From positions 1 to 64,000 of the forward strand of contig PDNA01000052.1 in NCBI GenBank assembly GCA_002573605.1: a stretch of DNA of 64,000 nt. Reading direction: 5' to 3'. Positions 35,062 to 44,379 of the stretch are shown piece by piece. The stretch is from Polytolypa hystricis UAMH7299. Taxonomy: Eukaryota > Ascomycota > Eurotiomycetes > Onygenales. The notes below the pieces were generated by a model that worked only from the letters and a program-made list of their open reading frames with translations, was not told where the DNA came from and ran no database searches. Numbering within the stretch: position 1 is the first letter of the stretch; the number at the start of each line of letters is the position of its first letter. A program made the translations under genes and the position numbers.

Positions 35062-35998
35062 CTAGTTCTCATTCCCGAACAACCGAACCATCTCATCGCA
35101 CTTCTCCAGCAAGTCCCCTCCCTCTCCAAGACGTGCTAGTAGTTTATCCTGTTCGGTGCACTTTGCAGCGTCGATGATCTCTGTTGCTATCTCCTCAATG
35201 GCTTTTCGGCTGATCCGTACTTTATCACCCTTCCATGCGTGTAACTCCCGAACGGAGGCCAAAATATCAAAAGCCCGGATAACCTTGGAGGGATAAAGCG
35301 GGGCTTTTGTGGCGGCGTCATTGAATGCTATCCCGTAGGTCTGAGAAAAGTCTTCCTTATACTCAGAAACACGGCGCATGCGCTGCTCCTCGCAGTATTG
35401 AATTGCTCTAATATCGCCAACGATATCGCCGCCGTGTGCGATCTCGTTTCGAATGATTGCAATTTGCCTATCCTTCTGCTCTCCCTCTCGGTTGGCGACT
35501 CTTCTCTCCTCCAAAACACCCCGGCGTAGGCTTATAGAGGCCTTCATGCTAATTGAGAGCTAATCAAGTTAGTAAAAGTCGCTCTCTCAAAGTCAACCTT
35601 ACTCACCTCCTCCTTCATTTCCGCGTTTTCCTTCTTCATTGCCGCGCTTTCCTTCTCCCTTGCTGCGCTTTCCTTCTTCATCCAATCTTTCATCTCTGAC
35701 ATCTCATTCTGTAATTTTTGCAGATGATCCAACATAGCGAAACCTTCGTCGTTGCCAATTCGTTTCTCGGTTTCCTGGATCTTAACCTCGTGCCGCTCGA
35801 TGTTTCTTATGAACCAGTTGAAGGGCTCGTCGTGTCCATTCTCGGGTCCGGGTCCTCTTTTATATATGACGGCATCGTACTATTCACTGTTAGATAAAGA
35901 GAAGACCATTGAGATAATTATCATCTTCCCGGATATAGAAATTAAGCACTTGCCTTGCCACCATCCTGGAGGTTGTTGAAAGCAGCATATGGAGCCAT
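35062..35998 (-). CDS. orphan coiled-coil protein, 271 aa
   Basis: Exons 35998-35954, 35879-35607 and 35559-35062. I do not recognise the family. The short first exon (MAPYAAFNNLQDGGK) joins GKYDAVIYKRGPGPENG through a GC-AG intron whose donor, AAG|GCAAGT, is the classic strong GC donor. The second intron (47 nt) has a perfect TACTAAC branch site 8 bases before its AG. Residues about 64-110 form a charged coiled coil with repeated KESAA/KENAE units (KKESAAREKESAAMKKENAE). The C-terminal part is mixed alpha-helical, with IRNEIAHGGDIVGDIRAI and SKVIRAFDILASVRELHAW. No signal peptide or membrane segment. The clean splice signals and unbroken frame argue for a real, possibly lineage-specific gene in otherwise gene-poor DNA. 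Confidence 0.65.
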
Positions 35999-37184
35999 TT
36001 CCGTCGAGTCCTGTCTCTTTGTTCTGGATTTGTAGGCTGTGTTGAATGCTCAGAGGTGTACGATCCAAAGAACGCCACAGCTTTTGTAGTCCTGAGATAT
36101 CGTCTCCATGGCTTCTATCTATATCTATACATTAGCTCCGCAAACGCAAGTGATTCATTGATCTTTATCATCATTTGATGTTGCACACGAAGGCACAAAG
36201 AGAATAGATCAAAGGTTTTCTTTCTGGAATTTTCCCCTAGTCTCATATAATTCTACTCTCTGGATAGATAATCTTGAGCTTTGTTCAAGGTTAGCACAAT
36301 GCCTTTTTTTGGTTATTTATTTATAGCGATTCAACTTAACTGTCTTTGCTCTGATTCTCTGCACTGGATGCCCATCTGTGTCTCCAGAGTCTTTGTATCA
36401 AGTATCAAGCTCATCAGGGCAACAGCAGGAAGCAAGACAAATGCACCTGAGAGAAACCTGTCTAAAACCGCAAGTGCTACAAGGTCGCCTGATGTGGTGA
36501 TCGCGATCCCGCATAGGGAGAGTTGTCCTGCTTAGAAGTGCACTGATGAGGAGGATGTTCAGCAGCCCAGTTGCCGACAGAAAGCAGTGGCACTCCGATA
36601 TCCTCAAGGCAAATAATCACAAGAGGCATAATACTCATCATCACGGAACAAGCACCCAGTGTTGTCCCACCGTTTGATTGCGAGGATTAGCCTGGAGTTA
36701 ACTCTTCACTCAGGTCTCCCTTATAGCAAATGCCGGAGCATGATATAAATTCCGGAGCAACAGAATCTCCTGTCTCTGGCAAAGTTCTAGATGGTCTGCT
36801 TTGCCTTGATCAAATAGGCGCTAATTTCCTGATTCAGAGTTTACCTCTGCTTCCAGGCGTACTGCTCACGTGGGTACATTTTGACTGGCAGGTGTGTGTC
36901 GGAGTCAGACACTTGCAGAACTACTTCATGCAATCCACAAAAGGTGGGTCCCCATGGTGGACCCCCATGCCCCAACTCCAGTAGTCCAAATTCATTGTAT
37001 AAGGCACCCAAGAGAATGATCTAGCAGTATGTCTAAAGAATGAACAGATATACAGTCTGGAGTTTTTGTACTTTGCTTCTCACCAGACTGTCTTAACCTC
37101 AGGCCTTTTTTTTTTTTTTTTTTTTAACTTGGCTGTCTTTAATTCCGGAAACGAGCAATAGTCACCGACATATCACAGTCCACC
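35999..37184. other. intergenic region upstream of the esterase
   Basis: This holds the promoters of the coiled-coil gene (left) and of the esterase (right). It contains the cluster operator at 36896-36912 and a T20 tract at 37106-37125, 60 bases before the esterase start, which may keep the promoter nucleosome-free. Short frames near 36281-36607 and 36730-36984 are not convincing. Confidence 0.5.
36896..36912. promoter_or_regulatory. cluster operator copy 1 (GTGTC-N7-GACAC)
   Basis: GTGTCGGAGTCAGACAC lies 289 bases upstream of the esterase start. It is an inverted repeat with 5-bp arms around GGAGTCA, which contains an AP-1-like TGACTC core on the other strand. Its exact reverse complement recurs at 39672-39688. 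Confidence 0.7.
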
Positions 37185-38334
37185 ATGGCCGGTTCTAACA
37201 CCCACGCCAAATACGGCGCGTATAGTGACAACTTCAAGCAATGGATTGCCGCAAGCGATGTCGCCGCCATAGAAGCCTCCGCCATCCTCCCCGTCGCCGA
37301 CCGGCGCAAGCTGATGCAAGCCGGGGAAGAATCCGTGCCTAACCCCCTCCCCGGCGTGACGCATCAGGACATGGAGATCGGGGACGGCGTAACGGCTAGG
37401 GTGTTCTCCCCCGCCGCGCCCACCCGCACCGACGGGCGGCGTCCGCTCGTAATGGTCTACCACGGCGGTGGATGGGTGATGGGCGGCCTTCTGACCGAGT
37501 ACACCATCGTGCGCACGCTTGTTGGGAAACTGGGTTGCGTGGCCGTGTGCATCGGATACCGACTCGCGCCTGAGAATCCGTTCCCTGCGCCGTTTGAGGA
37601 CTGCTTCCGCGGGCTGGAGTGGGCGCGAGAGAACGCGGAGAGATTCGGCGCCGATCCCGACTTTGTGCTGGTCGCGGGCTCGAGTGCGGGTGGGCAATTG
37701 AGCGCTGCGGTGGCACAGAGGGCGAGGGATGAGGGGCGAAGATGCATCAGGGGGCAGATACTGATTTCACCCGCTACTTGTCATTACAGACATTACAATG
37801 TGGCGCGGGCGAAGGGCTTTGAAATGGAGAGCATGGAACTGCTTCGTGATGTTCCGATCCTCAGTGCCGCTAACATGAAAGGGTTCTGGGGTAAGTGAAT
37901 ACTTGCGCAGATACGAAGCGGAGGTAGCATGAGCCCACGTGTGGATCGCTGACGAGTGTATCGTGCGTTTAGACTCCTATTATCCGAGCGATGATATCAA
38001 AACTGCGGTCTCACCACTCCTAGGGAACTTAATAGGTCTCCCCCCGGCGTATATCCAGGTTGCAGGATCCGATGTTCTTCGAGATGACGGTATTTCATAT
38101 GCCAAAGCTCTCGGAGATGCAGGGTAAGTGGTCGCCTATACGCGTCGCCGTTGAGATGTACTAATCAGGTGTTGATACAGGGTACCTGTGAAAATAGATG
38201 TTTACCCCGGTTTGCCTCATGGGTTTCATGTGCCGCATCTTGGGCTCCCAGATTGGGAAATTTCTGAGAAGAATCTCGAAGGACACGCTCGTTGGCTTCT
38301 TACCCTTGCAGGCGGAGTGGGCGGTTCAACTTAG
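37185..38334 (+). CDS. HSL-family alpha/beta hydrolase (esterase/lactonase)
   Basis: Exons 37185-37890, 37973-38123 and 38181-38334 encode 336 aa. Hormone-sensitive-lipase family marks are complete: the oxyanion motif HGGGW (93-97), nucleophile Ser167 in GSSAGG, acid Asp269 in AGSDVLRDDG and base His299 in GLPHGFH. YRLAPENPFPAPFEDC is the family's conserved strand and turn. No signal peptide, so cytosolic. These enzymes cleave short esters and lactones. It heads a block with an SDR, a bZIP factor and a Baeyer-Villiger-type monooxygenase, which suggests that it hydrolyses the ester or lactone that enzyme makes. Its end is only 59 bases from the convergent SDR end. The alternative, an unrelated detoxifying esterase, cannot be excluded. 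Confidence 0.93.
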
Positions 38335-38393
38335 ATGATCGGGTAGTTATGACACTGGACGCAGAAGAATGGAAGATTGCAGATATCAATTAT

Positions 38394-39402
38394 CTAAAGC
38401 TTTATCCCAGAGACCGCATCTCCAGTGTTGGTAGACTTGATTTCATCGGCGACGGCCAAAAGCTGCATGACGCTTGCCATGGTCTCGTCACAGTATGCCG
38501 GCTGGTCGCGATGGTGCAAGCTTCCCCGACTGACTTCGATGATCCTGCCAGTAATTCCAGCCTTTGCGAACTCTCCAAGCAACAAGGCGTCCACGGCATT
38601 TACTATATCCCCAACGGGAGTGTAAATTGTATCCCCGAAGCCCTCCATGCTCTTCGGGTCGACGACATTGGTGGCCACCGCCCCGGGCAGGATAGCGTGT
38701 ACAAATATACCCTCCTTCGCCAATACGGGCGCTATCGCGCGAACGAGGCCAACGACTGCGTGTTTCGCTGCTGCGTATACGGGAATCGGCGGCGCCGAAT
38801 AAACACCCGCACCGGACGACGTGGCGATCAGCGTCCCGGAAGACCCCGCTGGGTTGCGGCGGAAGTACTGCATTGCGAGATAGCAGGTGTAAATAGTCCC
38901 CGTGAAGTTGACATCGCCTGCCTTCAGGTCGGGTCTTGGCGGTGGGTAGGCAGCTACTGGTTTGTAGAAGGGGAATGTGTCCGTAAGGCCGGCGTTGGCG
39001 AAGACTGTTGTTCAATTGTAATAATAATGGTTAGCGCAGGCCCCCTACGAGGGATAGTCGTAGGATCAACGGCTCGAGGCGCGAACTGACCGAAGTCGAG
39101 CTTTCCGAACTCCTTCCACGCCTTCTCAAACACCTGGACTTGCTGGTCGTAGTCTGAGATGTCGGCGGTGGCACAGCTGCAACCTAGCTTCTGGGCGGCC
39201 TGCTCGCAGCGTGACTCCACTACATCGACAATCAAGACTCGCCACCGTTTCTGCACGAGAAATTCTGCTACGGCAAAGCCGATTCCAGAACCTATTGGAC
39301 AGATCACTTGTGGTTAAACTCGGCTGAGGATCGCGGAGTAATAGGTTAGGGATAGAGGGGCGTACCTCCCCCTGTGATGATAGCCGTTGGGGTTGGGGCC
39401 AT
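38394..39402 (-). CDS. short-chain dehydrogenase/reductase (SDR)
   Basis: Exons 39402-39366, 39291-39091 and 39004-38394 give 282 aa. The first intron splits the cofactor motif TGGGSGIG (10-17), which fixes the splice. Classical SDR marks: FANAG (81-85), Asn112, Ser143 in SSGAG, Tyr156 and Lys160 in VYAAAKHA, then PGAVATNV. VLIVDV after the second strand puts an Asp at the cofactor-selecting position, which favours NAD over NADP. 15-PGDH-like fungal SDRs look like this and act on secondary alcohols. It is transcribed away from the bZIP gene with a shared 368-base promoter carrying the cluster operator. I infer a role as the alcohol-oxidising step that feeds a ketone to the monooxygenase. Confidence 0.93.
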
Positions 39403-39770
39403 TTCAGCTGATAGGGGTGTTGAAGAGTTGTTCCAGCGGTCTGCCATTCTCAACCGAGCTTATTGGTCGTCTTAGGGCTCATACAGAGAAAGCCGTAGAG
39501 GTGTTGTTATCTTATAAGCCCACAAAATCGCACCCCTTTTATAGAGCCGAGCAGGTAGCTTTGCGGATTCTAGACTCCCGAACTCTTTGCAATTAGCGCC
39601 AGGGCAATGGAAAGTCTATTCGTATTTAGCGTTCTTAGTGGGTTCCCCGCATTCTGCTCCCCGCACTCTGAGTGTCTGACTCCGACACATTTAAAACTGG
39701 TCTGGTCCCCCCAGACAAGTGAATGGGGATGTTTTTTTGTTCACAATAAGTCAGTAATCAGCGACCAGTC
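39403..39770. promoter_or_regulatory. divergent promoter SDR/bZIP
   Basis: These 368 bases separate the SDR and bZIP start codons and must contain both promoters. The operator at 39672-39688 is 83 bases upstream of the bZIP start and 270 bases upstream of the SDR start. Confidence 0.7.
39672..39688. promoter_or_regulatory. cluster operator copy 2 (GTGTC-N7-GACAC)
   Basis: GTGTCTGACTCCGACAC is the exact reverse complement of copy 1 at 36896-36912, all 17 bases. Its centre TGACTCC differs by one base from the AP-1 site TGACTCA bound by many bZIP proteins. Confidence 0.75.
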
Positions 39771-41091
39771 ATGGCCACTACCCCGGAAAATATGATGGAT
39801 ACGCACCCTCGACCCCAGCGCCTCTACAAACGGACCGGCGCACAAGTGGATCGGAAACGTGTTCAGGATCGAGAGTCCCAGCGCCAGAGCCGTATCCGCA
39901 AGAAGGCCCTTATTTCCTCGCAACAGCAAAAGATTCGAGAATTAGAGTCAACAAACCAGCAGCTCCGAGCCGGCTTAGACAAAGCCGGGAGCGAAGGGAC
40001 AGCGCTCTGTTGCCAGCTAGAGGAGGCGCTGGAGCGGTTCAAGGGTCTCGCACGGCATGCGGAGCTCCCCACAATACCACTAGAGTCGCCGTTCGTGGCT
40101 CCGTCTAAACGTGGCATTCTGCCGGACTCAGGGACGGTTGTTTCTGGCAACACGCGCACTAGCCCCTTCGATATCCCCAGCTCGCTTCGGTCGAATGACG
40201 CAGACCATGACATAGACACAAATCCACTGCGAAGTTTCCCCCCAAGTCTCGATATACCACCGGAACGACTAGACCAACCATTTCAGGCTGTATCAACTGC
40301 CGATTTTGCCGTGCCGCCTCTTGACTACGGGGATGACGTGCTTTATCAAGTCCCATCACTGCCGTGGACAATGAGGAGCAACGTCATCCCGCCCACATGT
40401 CCTCTTGACTCGCTCCTGATGACACTGGTGTCTACAGCACGAGAGCAGCTTCGGTCTGGCCACACGAGCCTAGCTTCCACTGCGCCCTCCGATCCTAGCC
40501 TGTCCGTCCTCCTCAACACAAACAATGACCGTCAGGTAGACACCATCAGCCACGTAATCTCCAAAGTTGTCCTGAAGTTCTCATGTCTTCTTCCCGCGCT
40601 ACCCGAGCGCGTGGCTTGCATTTGGATATTCCACCGCATCGTCCAGGTACGTGTGCTTCCAGATTGCGGAACGCCCCTTACCAGCCCGAGAAGCGGGACC
40701 CTAACGTGAGCCCAAAAATTTTCAGTGGAAGGTCTGCCAAACTCAAGCGACGTACGAGAGGATCCCTCCCTGGGCCCGCCCCATGATCTCACAGATTGTC
40801 ACGCCACATCCCGAGTGGATGGATTATGTCCCATGGCCCAGGATGAGGGCAGCTCTCACGAACAATCACAAGCGTTATGACCAGAACGAGCTTTTTCTAC
40901 CGTACACTGAGGTAATATCGATTAACTGGCCGTACGATGCGGAGGATTGCATATCCCACGCGGGGGATTCGGAGGTCTCTATGAACCCAATCTTTGAGAA
41001 GCACTGCCAGAGGATCGAGAATTGGTCCCTGGGGCCCGGGTTTGCGAAGGCCTACCCCTGTTTGGGTGGGACATATAATGTAACTAGTTAA
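39771..41091 (+). CDS. bZIP transcription factor with DUF3425 C-terminal domain
   Basis: Exons 39771-40646 and 40726-41091 encode 413 aa. The basic region is DRKRVQDRESQRQSRIRKKA (27-46), followed by a short leucine-zipper-like helix (ISSQQQKIRELESTNQQLRA). The invariant Asn of bZIP basic regions is Asp33 here. The C-terminal DUF3425 domain is clear: PPWARPMISQIVTPHPEWMD, YVPWPRMRAAL, NWPYDAEDC and a C-terminal CQRIENWSLGPGF. This architecture is confined to fungi and common in regulators of secondary-metabolite and catabolic clusters. Position and the repeated TGACTC-containing operator make it the likely pathway-specific regulator, probably of its own gene too. Splicing joins the frame just before the DUF3425 core. 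Confidence 0.9.
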
Positions 41092-41406
41092 CTCGGCATA
41101 TTCCAAGACCAGCAGCAGAAGTGATCGCTTATCTCAACAATGTGTGTGAGCCCCACTTCCAGACTTATGTTAGCTAGGTTGTGTCTGACATCGACACTGC
41201 GCATAACGTCGGACTCAGCAACTTCGCAATGCCTGCTCTACCGCGCGACGCGAAGTTAGATCGAGTAGTGTGTGTAATCTCTATGAGCCTTGTCAACCGT
41301 AGAGTGCATATAAGTATTTTGTTCTACTTCGTGTGTCTTGCTCTATATGGGCCAGTTGAATGGCCATCCGTCTGATTCACAAGTGCGCAATAGCCACGCT
41401 GTCACC
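41092..41406. promoter_or_regulatory. promoter of the flavin monooxygenase
   Basis: This short region between the bZIP stop and the monooxygenase start holds operator copy 3 and, 10 bases further on, a half-like GTCGGACTCAG at 41209-41219. Confidence 0.6.
41181..41197. promoter_or_regulatory. cluster operator copy 3 (GTGTC-N7-GACAC)
   Basis: GTGTCTGACATCGACAC lies 226 bases upstream of the monooxygenase start. It matches copy 2 at 15 of 17 positions; both arms are intact and only two spacer bases differ, as expected of a real palindromic protein site. Confidence 0.7.
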
Positions 41407-43397
41407 ATGTCTGAAAGTCAGTATATCGCTCTTTCCAATTCGTGACCATAGCTAACAGCATAACGGCAGTACACTCTCGCCAAAGCCAGCCAATTCACAT
41501 CGAGCGACCCATGCGAATCATTTGCATCGGTGCCGGCGCTTCCGGGCTTCTCTTTGCGTACAAACTGCAGAGGTCGTTCGAAAACTTCGAACTGATCGTC
41601 TATGAGAAGAATCCAGAGATTGCCGGGACTTGGTATGAGTGGGTGTCGCCCTCTCTCCAATTACCTCTTCTCAGTCGAGGGGAAGCGCTTCACCTCGACT
41701 GAGAAGAGGCAATAGTGGAAACTAGTACTCACCAGCGTTCTGTTGCAGAAACCGCTATCCTGGGTGTGCCTGTGACACTCCGTCGCACAATTACACGTAC
41801 AGTTTCGAGCCGTGGGCGGAATGGCCCTCCGTCTACGCCGGCGCGAAGGACATCTTCAAGTACTTTGACAATTTCAGCCGGAAGTATGATCTGCGCAAGT
41901 ATTGCCGCGTCGACCACGAGGTCGTCGGAACAGCGTGGGATACCAATCACAATAGATGGGACGTCAAGGTTAGAGATGTCAACGCGGACCGCGTCTTCGA
42001 GGACTCCTGCGACATACTCATCAACGCCGGGGGTATCCTGAACGGTTGGAAGTGGCCAGCTATTCCGGGCCTCAAGAACTTCAGAGGCACGCTGCTCCAC
42101 AGTGCCAATTACGACGAGTCAACTGACCTAAGAGGAAAACGCGTGGGGCTAATCGGAAACGGATCATCCGGTATTCAGATACTCCCAACCATCCAGCCGC
42201 TGGTGTCAAAGGTTACTACCTTTATTCGAGGGCCTACCTGGGTCTCCCCAATTCAGGTAAGTAATCTCCACATGGGATATTTTGATAAATCAATCTAATC
42301 GATGTTAATACGGATCGTAGGGCCTGGAGCCACATGATTACTCTGAAGAAGAGCGTAGAACCTTCAGCGAAAATCCCGAGGTTCTGCTCGAGCACCGCCG
42401 CAAGTACGAACGTGGCCTCAACACTCAGTTCGGGATCTTCCTCCAGGATACCTTGAAGCAGAAGGCGACGAGGGGGTATATGACACAAGCAATGAGGGAG
42501 AAGCTAAAAAATCCGCAGCTCGAGGAACAGCTCATTCCACGCTTCGCAGTCGGTTGTCGCCGTCTAACCCCTGGAATAGGCTACCTCGAGTCTCTCGGCA
42601 AGGAAAACGTCGAGGTCGCTTACGGCGAGATCCTCCAAGTCACGGAGAACGGCTGTTTGTGCGACGACGAGCGAGAGCACGCCGTGGATGTCCTCATCTG
42701 CGCTACGGGTTTCGACACGTCCTTCCAGCCTCGCTTCCCCATCGTTAATCACCGGGGCGTCAACCTCCAGGACTATTGGAGCCAGCAAGAACCGGCAGGG
42801 TACCTGGGACTGGCCGTTGCCGGCTTTCCCAACTACTTGTGCTTCCTCGGTCCGAACTGTCCCATCGGAAATGGCCCGCTGCTTTCGGCCATCGAAGTCC
42901 AGGCTGATTACATGCTGAACCTGGTTAACCGGTGGCAGACGGAGAACTGGGCCATGTTCAGCCCCAAGGAGGAGGCGGTGCGGGACTTCATCGCGTACAA
43001 GGACGAGTACATGAAGAAGACGATCTGGGTTGAACCCTGTCGCTCGTGGTACAAGAATAATACCGCGGAGGGAAAAGTCACGGCGCTATGGCCCGGCTCG
43101 TCGTTGCATTATATCGAGGCGATGAAAGACGTGCGCTACGAAGACTGGGACATCAAGTATGACGGTAATCGGTTCGCGTGGCTGGGGAACGGGTATAGCC
43201 AGACGGAGCTGGACAAGCTGGCGGACACAGGATACTATATCCGGACAGAGGACGACTCGCCGTATCTCAGCAGGTCAAAGGCTAGGAAGGTTGAAACTAA
43301 GCACGGAACCATGGTCGACCAAGACGGAGCGAACTTCTTCGATGCGTTGACGGGGAAGGCGGCCACGAAGGAGAGGGTGTCACACAATGAGCCGTAG
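41407..43397 (+). CDS. flavin-dependent monooxygenase, Baeyer-Villiger type
   Basis: Exons 41407-41416, 41470-41638, 41749-42256 and 42321-43397 give 587 aa. The FAD-binding GAGASG is at 24-29, followed by GTWYENRYPGCACD (about 56-69), the usual Baeyer-Villiger sequence. FRGTLLHSANYD (about 171-182) fits the fingerprint FxGxxxHxxxW with Tyr for the last Trp. NADPH-binding GNGSSG is near 197-202, and the second half has the ATGFDTSF motif. The closest types I know are fungal stcW/moxY-like monooxygenases and cyclic-ketone oxidising enzymes. The expected product is an ester or lactone. The first exon is only 10 nt; Met18 is an alternative start. Intron 2 contains a long perfect hairpin (listed separately). 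Confidence 0.9.
41664..41709. repeat. 17-bp perfect hairpin inside an intron
   Basis: CCTCTTCTCAGTCGAGG (41664-41680) is followed by a 12-base loop and its perfect reverse complement at 41693-41709. The loop itself contains GAAGCGCTTC (41682-41691), a 10-base palindrome, so the whole 46 bases can fold as one rod with a single mismatch. It lies in the second intron (41639-41748) of the monooxygenase. Confidence 0.85.
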
Positions 43398-44379
43398 TAG
43401 AAAATATGAATAAGATACATAGCCTTGAACTACTATCCCTTCGTGAGTCGTCCGGCGTGTACATATATACAGATGATTCGACCTCGCTAAAAGGCTTCCA
43501 AGTTGGCCGACCTCCGCACGTGACAACCACATTTGCGCGGGGCCCGTGCACGTATATACTTCAATTCCACCCCTTTTGCTAAAAGAACCCCAAAGCAATG
43601 AGGTTAGTATCATTATACAGAGTATTTATCAAGTCATTACTTGTGTACTTCATAGTGCACACTCCCTACCTACTCTCTATACATAGTATCCTTGGTATGA
43701 TAGTCCTCCATCTATTATGTGTACTACTTGCAACAATAATCCTGTTCCTTCCATTTTCAAACTCAGGGGCAAGAGCACTTCTCCATCATGCCTTCTATAT
43801 ATATGTATACAACCAGGCATTTATATTTACCATTGAATCCCCTTCTTCTCCATGAGTGGAAGGAAGGAGCTCTCTACCATGCCTTCTATGTACGGAATCA
43901 AGAAGGTGCCTACCTACCTAGGTACATAGTACCTACCTGCCTACCACTCTGCCCACCCCTACCCACCCCTACTATGACTCGGACTTTCTAGTAAGTTAAA
44001 TCAGGCATATTGATAGCTACATAGTAGTCGAGTTAACTCCCAATTAAATAAAAGCTCTACTAAAACACAACAAATATCTCTGTAAAACGCTCCTAAACCT
44101 CGATAACTATTTTATAAATCCTTTTACTTCGTATCAAATTTGAACCATTTCACCAGCATTTGAATCGATTTCCATAAAATACTACCTAATCCTCTCCCTC
44201 TCGCAGGCTTGTTTCCATAACCAGTTTCTAGCTGAATAGTACCGCTTTCTACCCCATTACATAGCTAATAACCTCAAAAAAATAATGAGCATGAGAAAGA
44301 AAAAGCCCGGGCGCCAAACAAGAGAGAACCAAACAAACCAAAGAATATAAAACGAACGAAATGCTATCCAGAGCCAAAT
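43398..44379. other. convergent intergenic region with TACCTA-type repeats
   Basis: 3' regions of the monooxygenase and patatin-like genes. ATGCCTTCTAT occurs twice (43789 and 43879) and a TACCTACCTAGGTACATAGTACCTACC block lies at about 43910-43937 (written in part elsewhere as a TACCTA repeat). No gene recognised. Confidence 0.5.

Noticed and set aside
34895..37125. T17 and T20 tracts as poly(A) tails of retroposons
   Set aside because: No reverse-transcriptase or endonuclease coding sequence and no target-site duplication seen; the second tract fits a promoter poly(dT).
37396..37747. Long minus-strand frames opposite the esterase
   Set aside because: GC-rich antisense shadows of a gene with a full catalytic triad.
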